Of a stretch of DNA of 8,634 nucleotides, positions 1-6,364 are shown piece after piece (position 1 is the stretch's first letter; every line of letters starts with the position of its first letter). The notes under the pieces were generated by a model. It was not told where the DNA came from. It was given only the letters and a program-made list of their open reading frames with translations, and made no database searches. This DNA is from RBG-16-57-9 sp964529745 (lineage in GTDB: Archaea; Thermoproteota; Bathyarchaeia; TCS64), in assembly GCA_964529745.1 (NCBI GenBank), contig CAZGZR010000107.1:1-8634 (forward strand). Direction: 5' to 3'. The position numbers and the translations under genes are program-made.

Positions 1-89
1 GGGCAGGTGTATCCTTCGGCGTCGAAGAGGCCGAATTTCCAGGTTTTTCCTGTGGCTTTGGCTTCCTTGCCGCATCTGGGGCATTTCAT
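1..89 (-). CDS. Small zinc-ribbon protein, N-terminal fragment (cut by window edge)
   Basis: Reading leftward from an ATG at 89 there are 29 codons without a stop before the window ends. The peptide begins MKCPRCGKEAKATG and continues KTWKFGLFDAEGYTC. CPRC at residues 3-6 is the first knuckle of a zinc ribbon. The Cys at residue 29 is probably the start of a second CxxC, which would lie outside the window. This type of short archaeal protein is usually uncharacterised; nucleic-acid binding would be a guess. The gene is divergent from the DUF72 gene. A TATA-like box lies about 30 nt upstream, which supports this start and a nearly leaderless mRNA. It was identified by direct translation of the edge. 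The fragment is too short for a family assignment. Confidence 0.72.
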   Translation of the reverse strand, partial: MKCPRCGKEAKATGKTWKFGLFDAEGYTC

Positions 90-116
90 GGTTGCTCAGG
101 TAATTATCATATATAC

Positions 117-126
117 GGTATTTAAG
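117..126 (-). promoter_or_regulatory. TATA-like box for the edge zinc-ribbon gene
   Basis: On the minus strand the sequence reads CTTAAATACC. It is centred about 32 nt upstream of the ATG at 89. With a usual archaeal TATA-to-start-site distance of about 26 nt, transcription would begin a few bases before the ATG. The 163-bp gap between this gene and the DUF72 gene is AT-rich and holds only the two divergent promoters. I see no RNA gene in it. Confidence 0.5.
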
Positions 127-222
127 TGTTAGTGAATTATCCATAAAAAAAGGGACAATCGGAGTGAAAAACAATAATTTAACCGATTCGATTTATTGGT
201 TTTTAGCTAGTTTTCTGGTTTC

Positions 223-230
223 CTTATATC
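223..230 (+). promoter_or_regulatory. TATA-like box for the DUF72 gene
   Basis: CTTATATC is centred about 26 nt upstream of the ATG at 253, which places the predicted transcription start on the start codon (leaderless mRNA). There is no Shine-Dalgarno-like sequence in the short stretch between box and ATG, which fits. Confidence 0.55.
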
Positions 231-252
231 CCGGGCCGCCGAGGTATACGCG

Positions 253-1413
253 ATGAGCCTCATACTGGGCACCAGCGGGTGGAGCTACAAGGAGTGGGTC
301 GGCCCCTTCTACGAGAAGAAGACGGGCATGTTCAGCCACTACGCCAAGGTCTTCAGGACCAGCGAGATCAACAGCACCTTCTACAGGTACCGAAGCGAGG
401 GCATGGTGGAGGGGCTGCGGCGCAACGCGCCGCGGTGCTTCGTGTTCGCGGCCAAGCTCCCCAGGCTCATAACCCACGACAAGTGGCTGCGGCTGGGGGA
501 GGGCGTCGAGGACGACACGTGGCGGTTCCTGGAGCTCATGAGGCCCCTCGCCGAGAAGCTGGGCCCCATACTCATCCAGCTGCGCCCCAAGTACAGCTAC
601 GATGAGCACGCCGGGGTACTCGAAGACTACCTGGACGCCATACCGGGCAACTACGAGTGGGCGGTGGAGTTCCGCAACGAGTCGTGGCTCAGGCCCGAGA
701 CCTACGATATGCTGCGTAGGCACAACGTGGCCTACACCATCGTGGACGAGCCCCTGCTTCCGCCGGAGACCGAGGTCACAGCCGACTTCGCGTACATCAG
801 GTGGCACGGCCACGGCGAGAGGCTGTGGTACGACTACGAGTACACCGAGGAACAACTGGAGGCCTGGCTGCCCAAGGTGCGGGACGTGGAGGGCAGGGCG
901 AGGCGCACCTACGGCTACTTCAACAACCACTTCAAGGCCAACGCCGTGAAGAACGCCATAGAGATGTTGGACCTCCTCGGCGAGGCGACGCCGGAGCAGA
1001 AGATAGTCCTCGACAAGATAAATGAGTACAAGGAGACCGCGGCCAGGCCGGTGGGCGTTCAGCCCTTGACGGCATACGCCGGCGACGAGGAAGACCTCAG
1101 CGTCGCCGACCACCTCACCCACTTCATGGACGCCCGGAGGCTGGCGCGCGCCGAGAAGATCAAAGATTCGGAGCTGGAGGTCACCGAGAACGACGACGAG
1201 TCCATCAGGGCCAGGGTCAGGGACTACTACATCGACGTGGACCTGAGGAACCAGGTGATAAAGCATGACTGCGACGACTGGCGGAAGGGCATGCGCAGGA
1301 AGCGTATGTGTAAGCATCTGGGGAAGCTGTTCCTGAGCCTGCCTCCGGGCCAGTCTAAGCGGGTGCTGGAGCGCATCTGGAAGGACGTGGACGGCTGGGT
1401 CTTCGAGGAGTAG
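253..1413 (+). CDS. DUF72 (YecE-like) protein with C-terminal SWIM-like zinc-binding tail
   Basis: This 386-residue protein has a DUF72 TIM-barrel-like domain over roughly residues 1-265. Typical segments are GTSGWSYKEW at 6-15, EINSTFY at 38-44, FAAKLPRLITHDK at 65-77, AVEFRNESW at 137-145, YIRWHGHGE at 181-189 and FNNHFKANAVKNA near 223-235. DUF72 has no established biochemical role. Ordinary family members are about 240-280 residues, so the last 110-120 residues are an addition. In that tail, H338-x-C340 followed by C353-K-H355-LGKLFLSLP resembles a SWIM zinc finger (CxC...CxH), with the first Cys replaced by His. SWIM motifs usually bind nucleic acid or partner proteins; that role is inferred here. 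The start is supported by a TATA box 26 nt upstream. The stop TAG abuts the stop of convergent dtdA with no gap. The DUF72 call is firm, the tail less so. Confidence 0.9.
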   Translation: MSLILGTSGWSYKEWVGPFYEKKTGMFSHYAKVFRTSEINSTFYRYRSEGMVEGLRRNAPRCFVFAAKLPRLITHDKWLRLGEGVEDDTWRFLELMRPLAEKLGPILIQLRPKYSYDEHAGVLEDYLDAIPGNYEWAVEFRNESWLRPETYDMLRRHNVAYTIVDEPLLPPETEVTADFAYIRWHGHGERLWYDYEYTEEQLEAWLPKVRDVEGRARRTYGYFNNHFKANAVKNAIEMLDLLGEATPEQKIVLDKINEYKETAARPVGVQPLTAYAGDEEDLSVADHLTHFMDARRLARAEKIKDSELEVTENDDESIRARVRDYYIDVDLRNQVIKHDCDDWRKGMRRKRMCKHLGKLFLSLPPGQSKRVLERIWKDVDGWVFEE

Positions 1414-2232
1414 CTAGAGCACCTCTACGCCTAGATTCCTCAATAGAACGTCTATCTTCTTTTTTTCGTGGCCCTTGAGGCCCTTGTCAAGTATCGCCCC
1501 GTCGGCTCCGCCGCTCTTCTCCACCATCTGGGCCACCATGTCCTCGCCTAAGAGCGGAACGGCGTACTTGGCGGCCATGTGGCCGAAGGCGTACTCGTCC
1601 ATCATGGCCGAGAAGGTTGGGCAGTAGTGGCCCCCGCCGAAACCTATGACGACTTCGGCGTCTCCGCCGTCTTCTATGCCGCCGAGTATGGCGTCCACGA
1701 GGTAGCCGCAGACGGCCTCGTCCCTCCACTGGGCCTCCCTGCTGCCCACCTCGGCGAAGAACATGGGCACGTTGAACTCGGTGGGGCTGTGGTGGGTTGC
1801 CTCCAGGCTCACCTGGAACCCGCGAGGCGGGTCTTCGAGCAGCCTGAGGTAGACGTCCCTCATCTTGTTGGGCGCCGTGAGCTGGAGCTCCCGGTTCCGG
1901 CCGCCGTACATGGCCTTGCTGAAGTTGCCTGTGGGGTGCACGGTGAGGCTGGATTTGCCACTCTTGGCCCAGTGCCGGCTAGCAACCACCATGTAGTCTA
2001 ACTCGTATCGCTCAGCCAGGGCGTTGTAGTCCGCGGGGTACGGGCTGGGCTCCGCTGGAACCTTGTACCGCTCCTCGGGCACGATTAGAGGCTCCAAGGC
2101 GAAAAGGTAGGCGTCGCCTCTCCTGAAGACGCCTGGGTCGCCTGTCTCTTTGAAGCCTCTGTCCAGCAGTATGCCGTACATGGTCTCGCCGGCCGGGTCC
2201 GAGAGTGATAATGTTATCGCAGGGTTTCCCAT
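1414..2232 (-). CDS. dtdA: D-aminoacyl-tRNA deacylase, archaeal DtdA/GEK1 type
   Basis: DtdA hydrolyses the ester bond of D-aminoacyl-tRNAs, recycling the tRNA and keeping D-amino acids out of proteins. It is the archaeal and plant (GEK1) enzyme, unrelated to bacterial Dtd. The family signatures are all present: SDPAG near residue 11, SRH...SGKSSLTVHPTGN at 85-103, EATHHSP at 144-150 and GFGGGHYCP at 197-205, the last two rich in likely metal-binding His. The length, 272 residues, is normal. I chose the ATG at 2232 because AAAGGTG lies just upstream as an archaeal ribosome-binding site. A GTG at 2247, which would add five residues (MKGAH), is possible but less likely. The gene converges with the DUF72 gene at TAGCTA and is divergent from the metE-like gene. 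Together with thrS, dph6 and the aSelBL gene it forms a translation-centred neighbourhood. Confidence 0.95.
   Translation of the reverse strand: MGNPAITLSLSDPAGETMYGILLDRGFKETGDPGVFRRGDAYLFALEPLIVPEERYKVPAEPSPYPADYNALAERYELDYMVVASRHWAKSGKSSLTVHPTGNFSKAMYGGRNRELQLTAPNKMRDVYLRLLEDPPRGFQVSLEATHHSPTEFNVPMFFAEVGSREAQWRDEAVCGYLVDAILGGIEDGGDAEVVIGFGGGHYCPTFSAMMDEYAFGHMAAKYAVPLLGEDMVAQMVEKSGGADGAILDKGLKGHEKKKIDVLLRNLGVEVL
1451..1466 (+). terminator. Candidate U-tract terminator for the DUF72 gene, inside dtdA
   Basis: The plus strand reads TCTATCTTCTTTTTTT, ending in seven T, about 40-53 nt after the DUF72 stop codon. Archaeal intrinsic termination commonly needs only a U-tract. It lies within the last 20 codons of convergent dtdA, where the A-rich opposite strand encodes its three consecutive lysines (EKKKID). 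Position and composition are seen in the sequence; terminator function is inferred. Confidence 0.45.
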
Positions 2233-2265
2233 GTGGGCACCTTTCACGCAATAGGCGTTGGTGGA

Positions 2266-2274
2266 GGGTAAAAG
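2266..2274 (-). promoter_or_regulatory. dtdA: Candidate TATA-like box and short SD-bearing leader for dtdA
   Basis: On the minus strand CTTTTACCC is centred at about 2270. A start site 26 nt downstream would fall near 2244, leaving a leader of about 12 nt that contains AAAGGTG before the ATG at 2232. A second A/T tract on this strand (TTAAAAAA, about 2320-2328) is an alternative that would give a longer leader. The choice between them is open. Confidence 0.35.
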
Positions 2275-2352
2275 TTTGGCGCTGTTCCAGGTGTTCAGGC
2301 TTGTAGGTATTCATGTCGTACTTTTTTAATGCCGTTACTCATGTAGGAGAGG

Positions 2353-2365
2353 AATATTTTATATT
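2353..2365 (+). promoter_or_regulatory. TATA-like box for the MetE-like gene
   Basis: AATATTTTATATT is the most AT-rich stretch before this gene and lies 18-30 nt upstream of the ATG at 2383. That spacing fits leaderless transcription from the ATG. It also argues against the in-frame GTG at 2368, which would sit immediately beside the TATA box and upstream of any likely transcript start. Confidence 0.55.
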
Positions 2366-2382
2366 GGGTGGCCGTTGACTGC

Positions 2383-3495
2383 ATGAAAGTGATCACTGTG
2401 CTCAGCTCCGACATCGGCAGCATGCCTGCCACCACAGAGCCCCGCGTTATTGAGGCCGGGGCCCAGAGATCGGGCACGCTGCTCCCGCTCCTCAACATAG
2501 GCGTGGGGGAGTACTCCGGGTTCAGGGACGCGGTTGTCACAGGGTACGCCGACAAGGCTAGGGCGGGCGTCGAGGTCCCCAACTACCCCCAGTTCAGGGA
2601 CATGAACGAGATGTTCTTCCAGCTGATGCAGGGCATCGAGAAGGGGGACGGTGGGCTTATGACGGTGGGCACCATGAGGCCGGTTCAAGGCGCGTCCATA
2701 CCCGAGGTGGATGTGATACGGAGGGAGTCCGCGAAGGCCCGGGAGCTGTCGGGACGAGACAAGCTGAGGCTCAGGATATGCGTCACGGGGCCATACACGC
2801 TGGCGTCGTTCTTCGGTTCCAAGACGCCGGGGCTCTACAGGATGCTTGGCCGAACACTCGCCGGGATACTGGATGCGTCTCTGTTCAGGTCCCGTTACGC
2901 CGAGGTGGCTCACGTCTGCGTTGACGAGCCCGTGCTGGGGTTCATGAACGACCCGCTGCTGGACTACGGCTCCGACGGGCGGGAGGCCCTAAAGGCGGCG
3001 TGGGACGAAATCTGTAGGACAGCTTCGGTCACGGGTGTGGACACCAGCATGCACCTGCACAACACAAGCGAGAGCCTGGTCTGGGAGGTGGAGCACCTGG
3101 ACGCGGTTGGGAGCCACGTGGGAGACCCCATCTACACGAGCGAGTCCACCCGCCAGCTGCTTGAAGAGAAGGATAAATTCATCTGGGCCGCCTTGGGGGT
3201 GACCCAGTTCGACGACCTCATACAGATGCACTACAACGCCGAGGGGTACGAGGGGGACATGCCGGAGAAGATAGGCGAGACATGGACAGGAATCAAGAAG
3301 GGCGTCATCGACCCGTACATCTTCCTGGAGGAACAGGGGACCATGGAGAGGAGGCTGACCAAGATCATCGAGTTCTTCGGTGAGGAGAGGGTGACCTATG
3401 CGTCGCCTGAGTGTGGGCTCAACAGCTTCCCTGACTACGGCGTCGCATTGGAGTGTCTGAGAAGGGCGGTCGCCGCCGTGGAGAGCGTCTGCTAG
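2383..3495 (+). CDS. MetE-like cobalamin-independent methionine synthase core protein (COG0620 type)
   Basis: The 370-residue protein matches the C-terminal catalytic half of MetE, the short 'core-MetE' form found in archaea that methylates homocysteine (or a related thiol), often with a methyl donor other than methyltetrahydrofolate. Visible motifs are IGSMPATTEPR at 11-21 (MetE IGSFPQT region), VTGPYTL at 134-140, CVDEPVLGF at 179-187 and SPECGLNSFP at 341-350, which supplies the conserved zinc Cys (C344). The usual HxC zinc pair appears as H224-L-H226, and I cannot place the zinc-binding Glu with confidence. The site is therefore altered and the true substrate is uncertain. The start is the ATG at 2383 because the TATA box lies just upstream. 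An in-frame GTG at 2368 would add five residues. The stop overlaps the stop of convergent aSelBL by four bases (CTAG). Confidence 0.85.
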   Translation: MKVITVLSSDIGSMPATTEPRVIEAGAQRSGTLLPLLNIGVGEYSGFRDAVVTGYADKARAGVEVPNYPQFRDMNEMFFQLMQGIEKGDGGLMTVGTMRPVQGASIPEVDVIRRESAKARELSGRDKLRLRICVTGPYTLASFFGSKTPGLYRMLGRTLAGILDASLFRSRYAEVAHVCVDEPVLGFMNDPLLDYGSDGREALKAAWDEICRTASVTGVDTSMHLHNTSESLVWEVEHLDAVGSHVGDPIYTSESTRQLLEEKDKFIWAALGVTQFDDLIQMHYNAEGYEGDMPEKIGETWTGIKKGVIDPYIFLEEQGTMERRLTKIIEFFGEERVTYASPECGLNSFPDYGVALECLRRAVAAVESVC

Positions 3496-4433
3496 GGCAG
3501 CCGTATCGTCCCCATGACCCTGAGGTTGCCGCCGTTGAGATCGTGTATCACCGCCTTGGAGCCCATCGGGTGGATCAGGGGCTTATCCATCGCGATGTCT
3601 ACGCTTCTGCCTTCTACGGCCGTTATCTTGGCCGAGTTGAACTGCATCCAGTGGCCGAGATGGACGACGGCGTTGGGCTTCACCGGGTTCATCCAGTACT
3701 TCACCATACTCATCTCCCCATGAACCTCCCTCGTCGTGGACATTGACTCGTCGTTCGCCAGCACACAGCCTCTGTGAAGGTCTTCAACAGAAAGGTTCTT
3801 CAACGCTAGGCCCACCCTGTCCCCCTTCTCCGCCGTCTGGAAGTCGTCGTCGTGTTTCTGTATGGAGCGGAGCTGCCCCTCCTTTGCCGTGGGGAGCGCG
3901 TAGAGCCTGTCGTGCCTGTGCACCTGCCCCGTCTTCACCACGCCGAGGGCCACGGTGCCCACTCCCCTGACGTTGAAGTAGTGGTCCACGGCCACGGTGC
4001 CGGACTCCGCCGCCTCGCCGCACGGCAGCCTCTCGGCCTCCGAGACCAGGTGTTCCCTGAGGATGGGTGGGTCGTCCTCCATGTACCTGTAGCTTTCAAC
4101 CACGGTCCCCTTTGTGAAGCGGCTTATCTGGTCCTCGGTGATGTAGTTCCTCGGGACTAGGATGCCTTTCTCCACGCCGAGGCAGTCCAACATGACCACG
4201 GTCTCGCCGAAGGACGCGTCGAGACGCTCCACCACCAGGACGGCCGAGTCCGCGAAGCCGACCGCATAGTATAGGCTCTGCAGCTTCTCGGGGTACTTGC
4301 TTGGCTCGACGATGGTCACGGTAGTTTCGCCCTTCTTCAAGTTGTACAGTGTAATATCTGACTCTGTGCCCTTCTTTCCTAGCTCCCTGGAGTATCCGTG
4401 GCTCCCCAGCACCGCGACGTTGAGGTTGGGCAT
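3492..4433 (-). CDS. Archaeal SelB-like pseudo-elongation factor (aSelBL), degenerate GTPase domain
   Basis: The 313-residue protein has an EF-Tu/SelB-like layout. An N-terminal G-domain remnant covers about residues 1-130. A recognisable EF-Tu domain 2 follows at about 145-226 (VDHYFNVRGVGTVALGVV, then HDRLYALP, EKGDRVGLALKN and DLHRGCVLA). A domain 3 beta-barrel reaches the end. The GTPase motifs are gone: the P-loop region reads VLGSHGYSRELGKKG instead of GHVDHGKT, IVEPSKYPEK replaces DTPGH, and no NKxD is visible near ILVPRNYITEDQ. The SelB C-terminal winged-helix domains are absent. This matches the aSelBL family described by Atkinson, Hauryliuk and Tenson, once proposed as EF-Pyl and of unknown function. 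The start is the ATG at 4433, backed by a TATA box 28 nt upstream. The in-frame upstream extension runs antisense through the neighbouring gene and is not real. Confidence 0.85.
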   Translation of the reverse strand: MPNLNVAVLGSHGYSRELGKKGTESDITLYNLKKGETTVTIVEPSKYPEKLQSLYYAVGFADSAVLVVERLDASFGETVVMLDCLGVEKGILVPRNYITEDQISRFTKGTVVESYRYMEDDPPILREHLVSEAERLPCGEAAESGTVAVDHYFNVRGVGTVALGVVKTGQVHRHDRLYALPTAKEGQLRSIQKHDDDFQTAEKGDRVGLALKNLSVEDLHRGCVLANDESMSTTREVHGEMSMVKYWMNPVKPNAVVHLGHWMQFNSAKITAVEGRSVDIAMDKPLIHPMGSKAVIHDLNGGNLRVMGTIRLP

Positions 4434-4456
4434 GACACAGCCTCGGGACATACGTG

Positions 4457-4466
4457 GCTTATACGG
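4457..4466 (-). promoter_or_regulatory. TATA-like box for the aSelBL gene
   Basis: The minus strand reads CCGTATAAGC, centred about 28 nt upstream of the ATG at 4433, predicting a leaderless or nearly leaderless mRNA. It shares an 85-bp divergent promoter region with the zinc-finger gene at 4519. Confidence 0.55.
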
Positions 4467-4490
4467 GTTTCTACCCTGATGGGCAACAGG

Positions 4491-4499
4491 GTTTATACC
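4491..4499 (+). promoter_or_regulatory. TATA-like box for the 74-residue zinc-finger gene
   Basis: GTTTATACC is centred about 24 nt upstream of the ATG at 4519, again predicting a leaderless transcript. It lies within an imperfect repeat: GGGTTTCTACC at 4465-4475 and GGGTTTATACC at 4489-4499 differ at one base and are 24 bp apart. That could be a regulator site or chance. Confidence 0.55.
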
Positions 4500-4518
4500 G
4501 GACACTCCGGGGACAATA

Positions 4519-4743
4519 ATGTGGTGTCTATACTTGGGTAGGGTAAAGAAAGGCGTTAAATGCAGCGTGAAAGGGTGCAACGAGGAGGCGGTGCGGTCGC
4601 TGAGCGTAGCCAAGGTCAAGAACGCGGGGCTCGACGTCGAGGCCGACAGGCGAGCCTACCTATGTAGGGAGCACTACAAGGAGTTCAAGAAAGGGAATAA
4701 AAAAGACGCCCAGATAGAGAAGTGGCGTCACGGGGTATCCTAG
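4519..4743 (+). CDS. 74-residue zinc-finger protein, function unknown
   Basis: This small basic protein has four likely zinc ligands: C15 and C20 in KCSVKGC, and C49 and H52 in YLCREHYKEFKK. Between them is a segment (EEAVRSLSVAKVKNAGL) that is probably structured, and the tail is Lys/Arg-rich (KKGNKKDAQIEKWR). I recognise it as a plausible archaeal treble-clef or CCCH-like zinc protein but cannot name a family; RNA or ribosome association is only a guess from size and charge. It is transcribed divergently from aSelBL from a shared 85-bp region and converges on thrS, its stop overlapping the thrS stop by four bases (CTAG). The ATG is supported by a TATA box 24 nt upstream. Its lysine-rich codons near 4699-4704 double as a T-tract on the opposite strand. 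Confidence 0.82.
   Translation: MWCLYLGRVKKGVKCSVKGCNEEAVRSLSVAKVKNAGLDVEADRRAYLCREHYKEFKKGNKKDAQIEKWRHGVS
4699..4704 (-). terminator. thrS: Candidate U-tract terminator for thrS, inside the zinc-finger gene
   Basis: On the minus strand a run of six T lies 36-41 nt beyond the thrS stop codon, within the coding sequence of the convergent zinc-finger gene (codons for NKKD). It mirrors the T-tract seen beyond the DUF72 gene. Termination here is inferred from archaeal U-tract termination. Confidence 0.38.
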
Positions 4744-6203
4744 CCCACGAACTTGGGCCTCTTTTGCAGGTACACCGGCTCGGGCACCGGGCGGTATGGC
4801 TTACACTTTGTCTTCTCGTGTATCTTCTTCTCCAGCTCCGCGGCGGACATGCTCTGCGAGTCCTTCAATCCGCGGACCCTCACAGGCATCTTCTCCTTAC
4901 CCTGCTCGCGTTCCCCGACGACGATGATGTAGGGAACCCACTCCTTCTCGGCGTCCCTGATCTTCTTGCCCACGGTCTCGTCCCTGTCGTCTATGTCCAC
5001 GCGGACCCTGCAGAACCTGCCGCGGACCTCGTCGGCGAACTCCACGTAGTCGTGGCTCACCGGTATGATCCTCACCTGGGTGGGTGCCAGCCATAGGGGC
5101 AGCTGGGGCTTGTAGCCCTTGTCTTTCTGGAGCCTCATGGCCTCCCGCTCCAGTATGGCGTAGATGTCGCGCTCTATGGCACCGCTGGGGCTGCAGTGCA
5201 GTATGTAGGGGTGCTTCTGGGTGCCGTCCTCGTCCATGTACCGTATGTCGTACCGCTCACCGTTCTCGACGTCGATCTGGTCGGTGGATAGCGCCGACGC
5301 CTTGTCCAGGGCGTCCACGAAGTTCATGTCCCACTTCACCACGAAGTAGGCGAACCGCTCCTTCCACATCTCTACCAGCACCGGCTTCCCGTGCTTCTGA
5401 ACCAGCCCCTTGATGAACTCCTTGTTCTCGTTGTAGAAGTCCTCCACCATCCTGACTGCCAGCTCGTAGTCGTCCTTCTCCAAGCCGATGCCCTCCAGCA
5501 CGTCCTGGCTGAGCTTGAAGCGGCGTATGTACTCGCTCTTCGCCTGGTCCAGATCCCTGCAGAACGCGTGGACGTCTGGCATGGTGAACGCCCGTAGCCT
5601 GCGGAGCCCGGTGAGCTCGCCGCGCTGCTCGCGGCGGAAGCTGTAGCGGGTCATCTCGTAGATGCGCATGGGGAGGTTCCTGTAGCTGATGGTGGCGTCG
5701 TGGCTGATGAGGAACTGGCCGAAGCAGGCGGCGAACCTGAGGAAGTACGGGGTCTCGTCGCTCTCGACGGTGTACTGCCTCGCCGGGAACCTGTTCAGGT
5801 AGCTCTTGAGGGTGGGGTGCTCCAGGCTGTACATGATGGGGGTCTCCACCTCCATGCCGCCGTAGTCGTGCACCATCCCGGTGACGTAATCCTCCAGCAG
5901 CGCCTTAACCATCCTGCCCTTGGGGTAGTACCTGAAGTTGCCCGGGTCCGACGCGGGCTCGTAGTCCACCAGTTCCAGGCTCCTCATGAGGTCCACGTGG
6001 GGGGGCGTCCGGTCCACTGTGCGGTCCTTGGCGTACTCGTATCCGCTGAACTTGCGGAGCTTCTCGTGGCCCTGGAAGTCGAAGTCGTCGAGCTCCCAGA
6101 GCTTGCCGTCCAGGTCCATTATGTACCAGTGGCTCCTTAGGCTCTCCTCGGCCTTCAGCGCCTCTGATACCACCTCTTCCTTCTTTTCACTCATGGGTTT
6201 CAT
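4740..6203 (-). CDS. thrS: Threonyl-tRNA synthetase, catalytic form without N-terminal editing domain
   Basis: A class II synthetase that charges tRNA-Thr with threonine. Residues 1-25 are a short charged tail. The catalytic core covers about 65-370: PPHVDLMRSLELVDYEP at 67-83, motif 2 around YSFRREQRGELTGLRRLRAF (187-206) and motif 3 at GAIERDIYAILE (341-352). The three catalytic zinc ligands are visible as C160, H212 and H336. The anticodon-binding domain starts near WLAPTQVRIIPVSHDY (371) and runs to the end. At 487 residues it lacks the archaeal DTD-like editing domain of about 140 residues. This is the ThrRS-cat form known from some archaea, which rely on a separate editing protein not found in this window. 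Either ATG at 6203 or ATG at 6194 could start it; GGAG at 6204-6207 is better spaced for 6194. The stop overlaps the convergent zinc-finger gene at CTAG. Confidence 0.96.
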   Translation of the reverse strand: MKPMSEKKEEVVSEALKAEESLRSHWYIMDLDGKLWELDDFDFQGHEKLRKFSGYEYAKDRTVDRTPPHVDLMRSLELVDYEPASDPGNFRYYPKGRMVKALLEDYVTGMVHDYGGMEVETPIMYSLEHPTLKSYLNRFPARQYTVESDETPYFLRFAACFGQFLISHDATISYRNLPMRIYEMTRYSFRREQRGELTGLRRLRAFTMPDVHAFCRDLDQAKSEYIRRFKLSQDVLEGIGLEKDDYELAVRMVEDFYNENKEFIKGLVQKHGKPVLVEMWKERFAYFVVKWDMNFVDALDKASALSTDQIDVENGERYDIRYMDEDGTQKHPYILHCSPSGAIERDIYAILEREAMRLQKDKGYKPQLPLWLAPTQVRIIPVSHDYVEFADEVRGRFCRVRVDIDDRDETVGKKIRDAEKEWVPYIIVVGEREQGKEKMPVRVRGLKDSQSMSAAELEKKIHEKTKCKPYRPVPEPVYLQKRPKFVG

Positions 6204-6300
6204 CTCCGAAGAAGCCGTGGTGGTGCCTCCATGGCATACGCTGCCCAGATACTTCGCCTAGAACATCGGAGGAGCGTCTAACGTATTCAGGTTGGGCCAT
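6187..6300 (-). other. Possible 37-codon leader ORF overlapping the thrS start
   Basis: In the 179-bp gap between dph6 and thrS, an ATG at 6300 opens 37 codons (beginning MAQPEYVRRSSDVLG, with HHH near the end). They terminate at a TGA that overlaps the second thrS ATG as ATGAGTGA. Such an overlap can couple translation. No known domain is seen, there is no Thr-rich attenuator pattern, and no strong ribosome-binding site precedes it. It may be chance. Confidence 0.15.
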
Positions 6301-6364
6301 CCGGCCTAGTCTGTTTGGCGGGACATCACCGCGTTCTCCTCTCACATCCTTGAAGGAACCCACC

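Noticed and set aside
193..1317. Long minus-strand open frame of 374 codons opposite the DUF72 gene
   Set aside because: It is antisense to a gene with clear family motifs, is rich in V/L/G/P/H as expected from a GC-rich complementary frame, and shows no domain of its own.
2233..2247. GTG start for dtdA, five codons upstream
   Set aside because: The ATG at 2232 has AAAGGTG in front of it as a ribosome-binding site and fits the family start. The GTG cannot be fully excluded.
2368..2382. GTG start for the MetE-like gene
   Set aside because: It lies directly beside the TATA box, upstream of any likely transcript start. The ATG at 2383 is better placed and fits the family N-terminus.
4434..4619. 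62-codon N-terminal extension of the aSelBL frame
   Set aside because: It runs antisense through the zinc-finger gene and both promoters, and the family homology begins at MPNLNVAVLG (4433).
6286..6330. Possible C/D-box guide RNA on the minus strand before thrS (GTGATGT ... CTGA)
   Set aside because: Box C has a mismatch, no clear D'/C' pair is present, and the spacing is not convincing.
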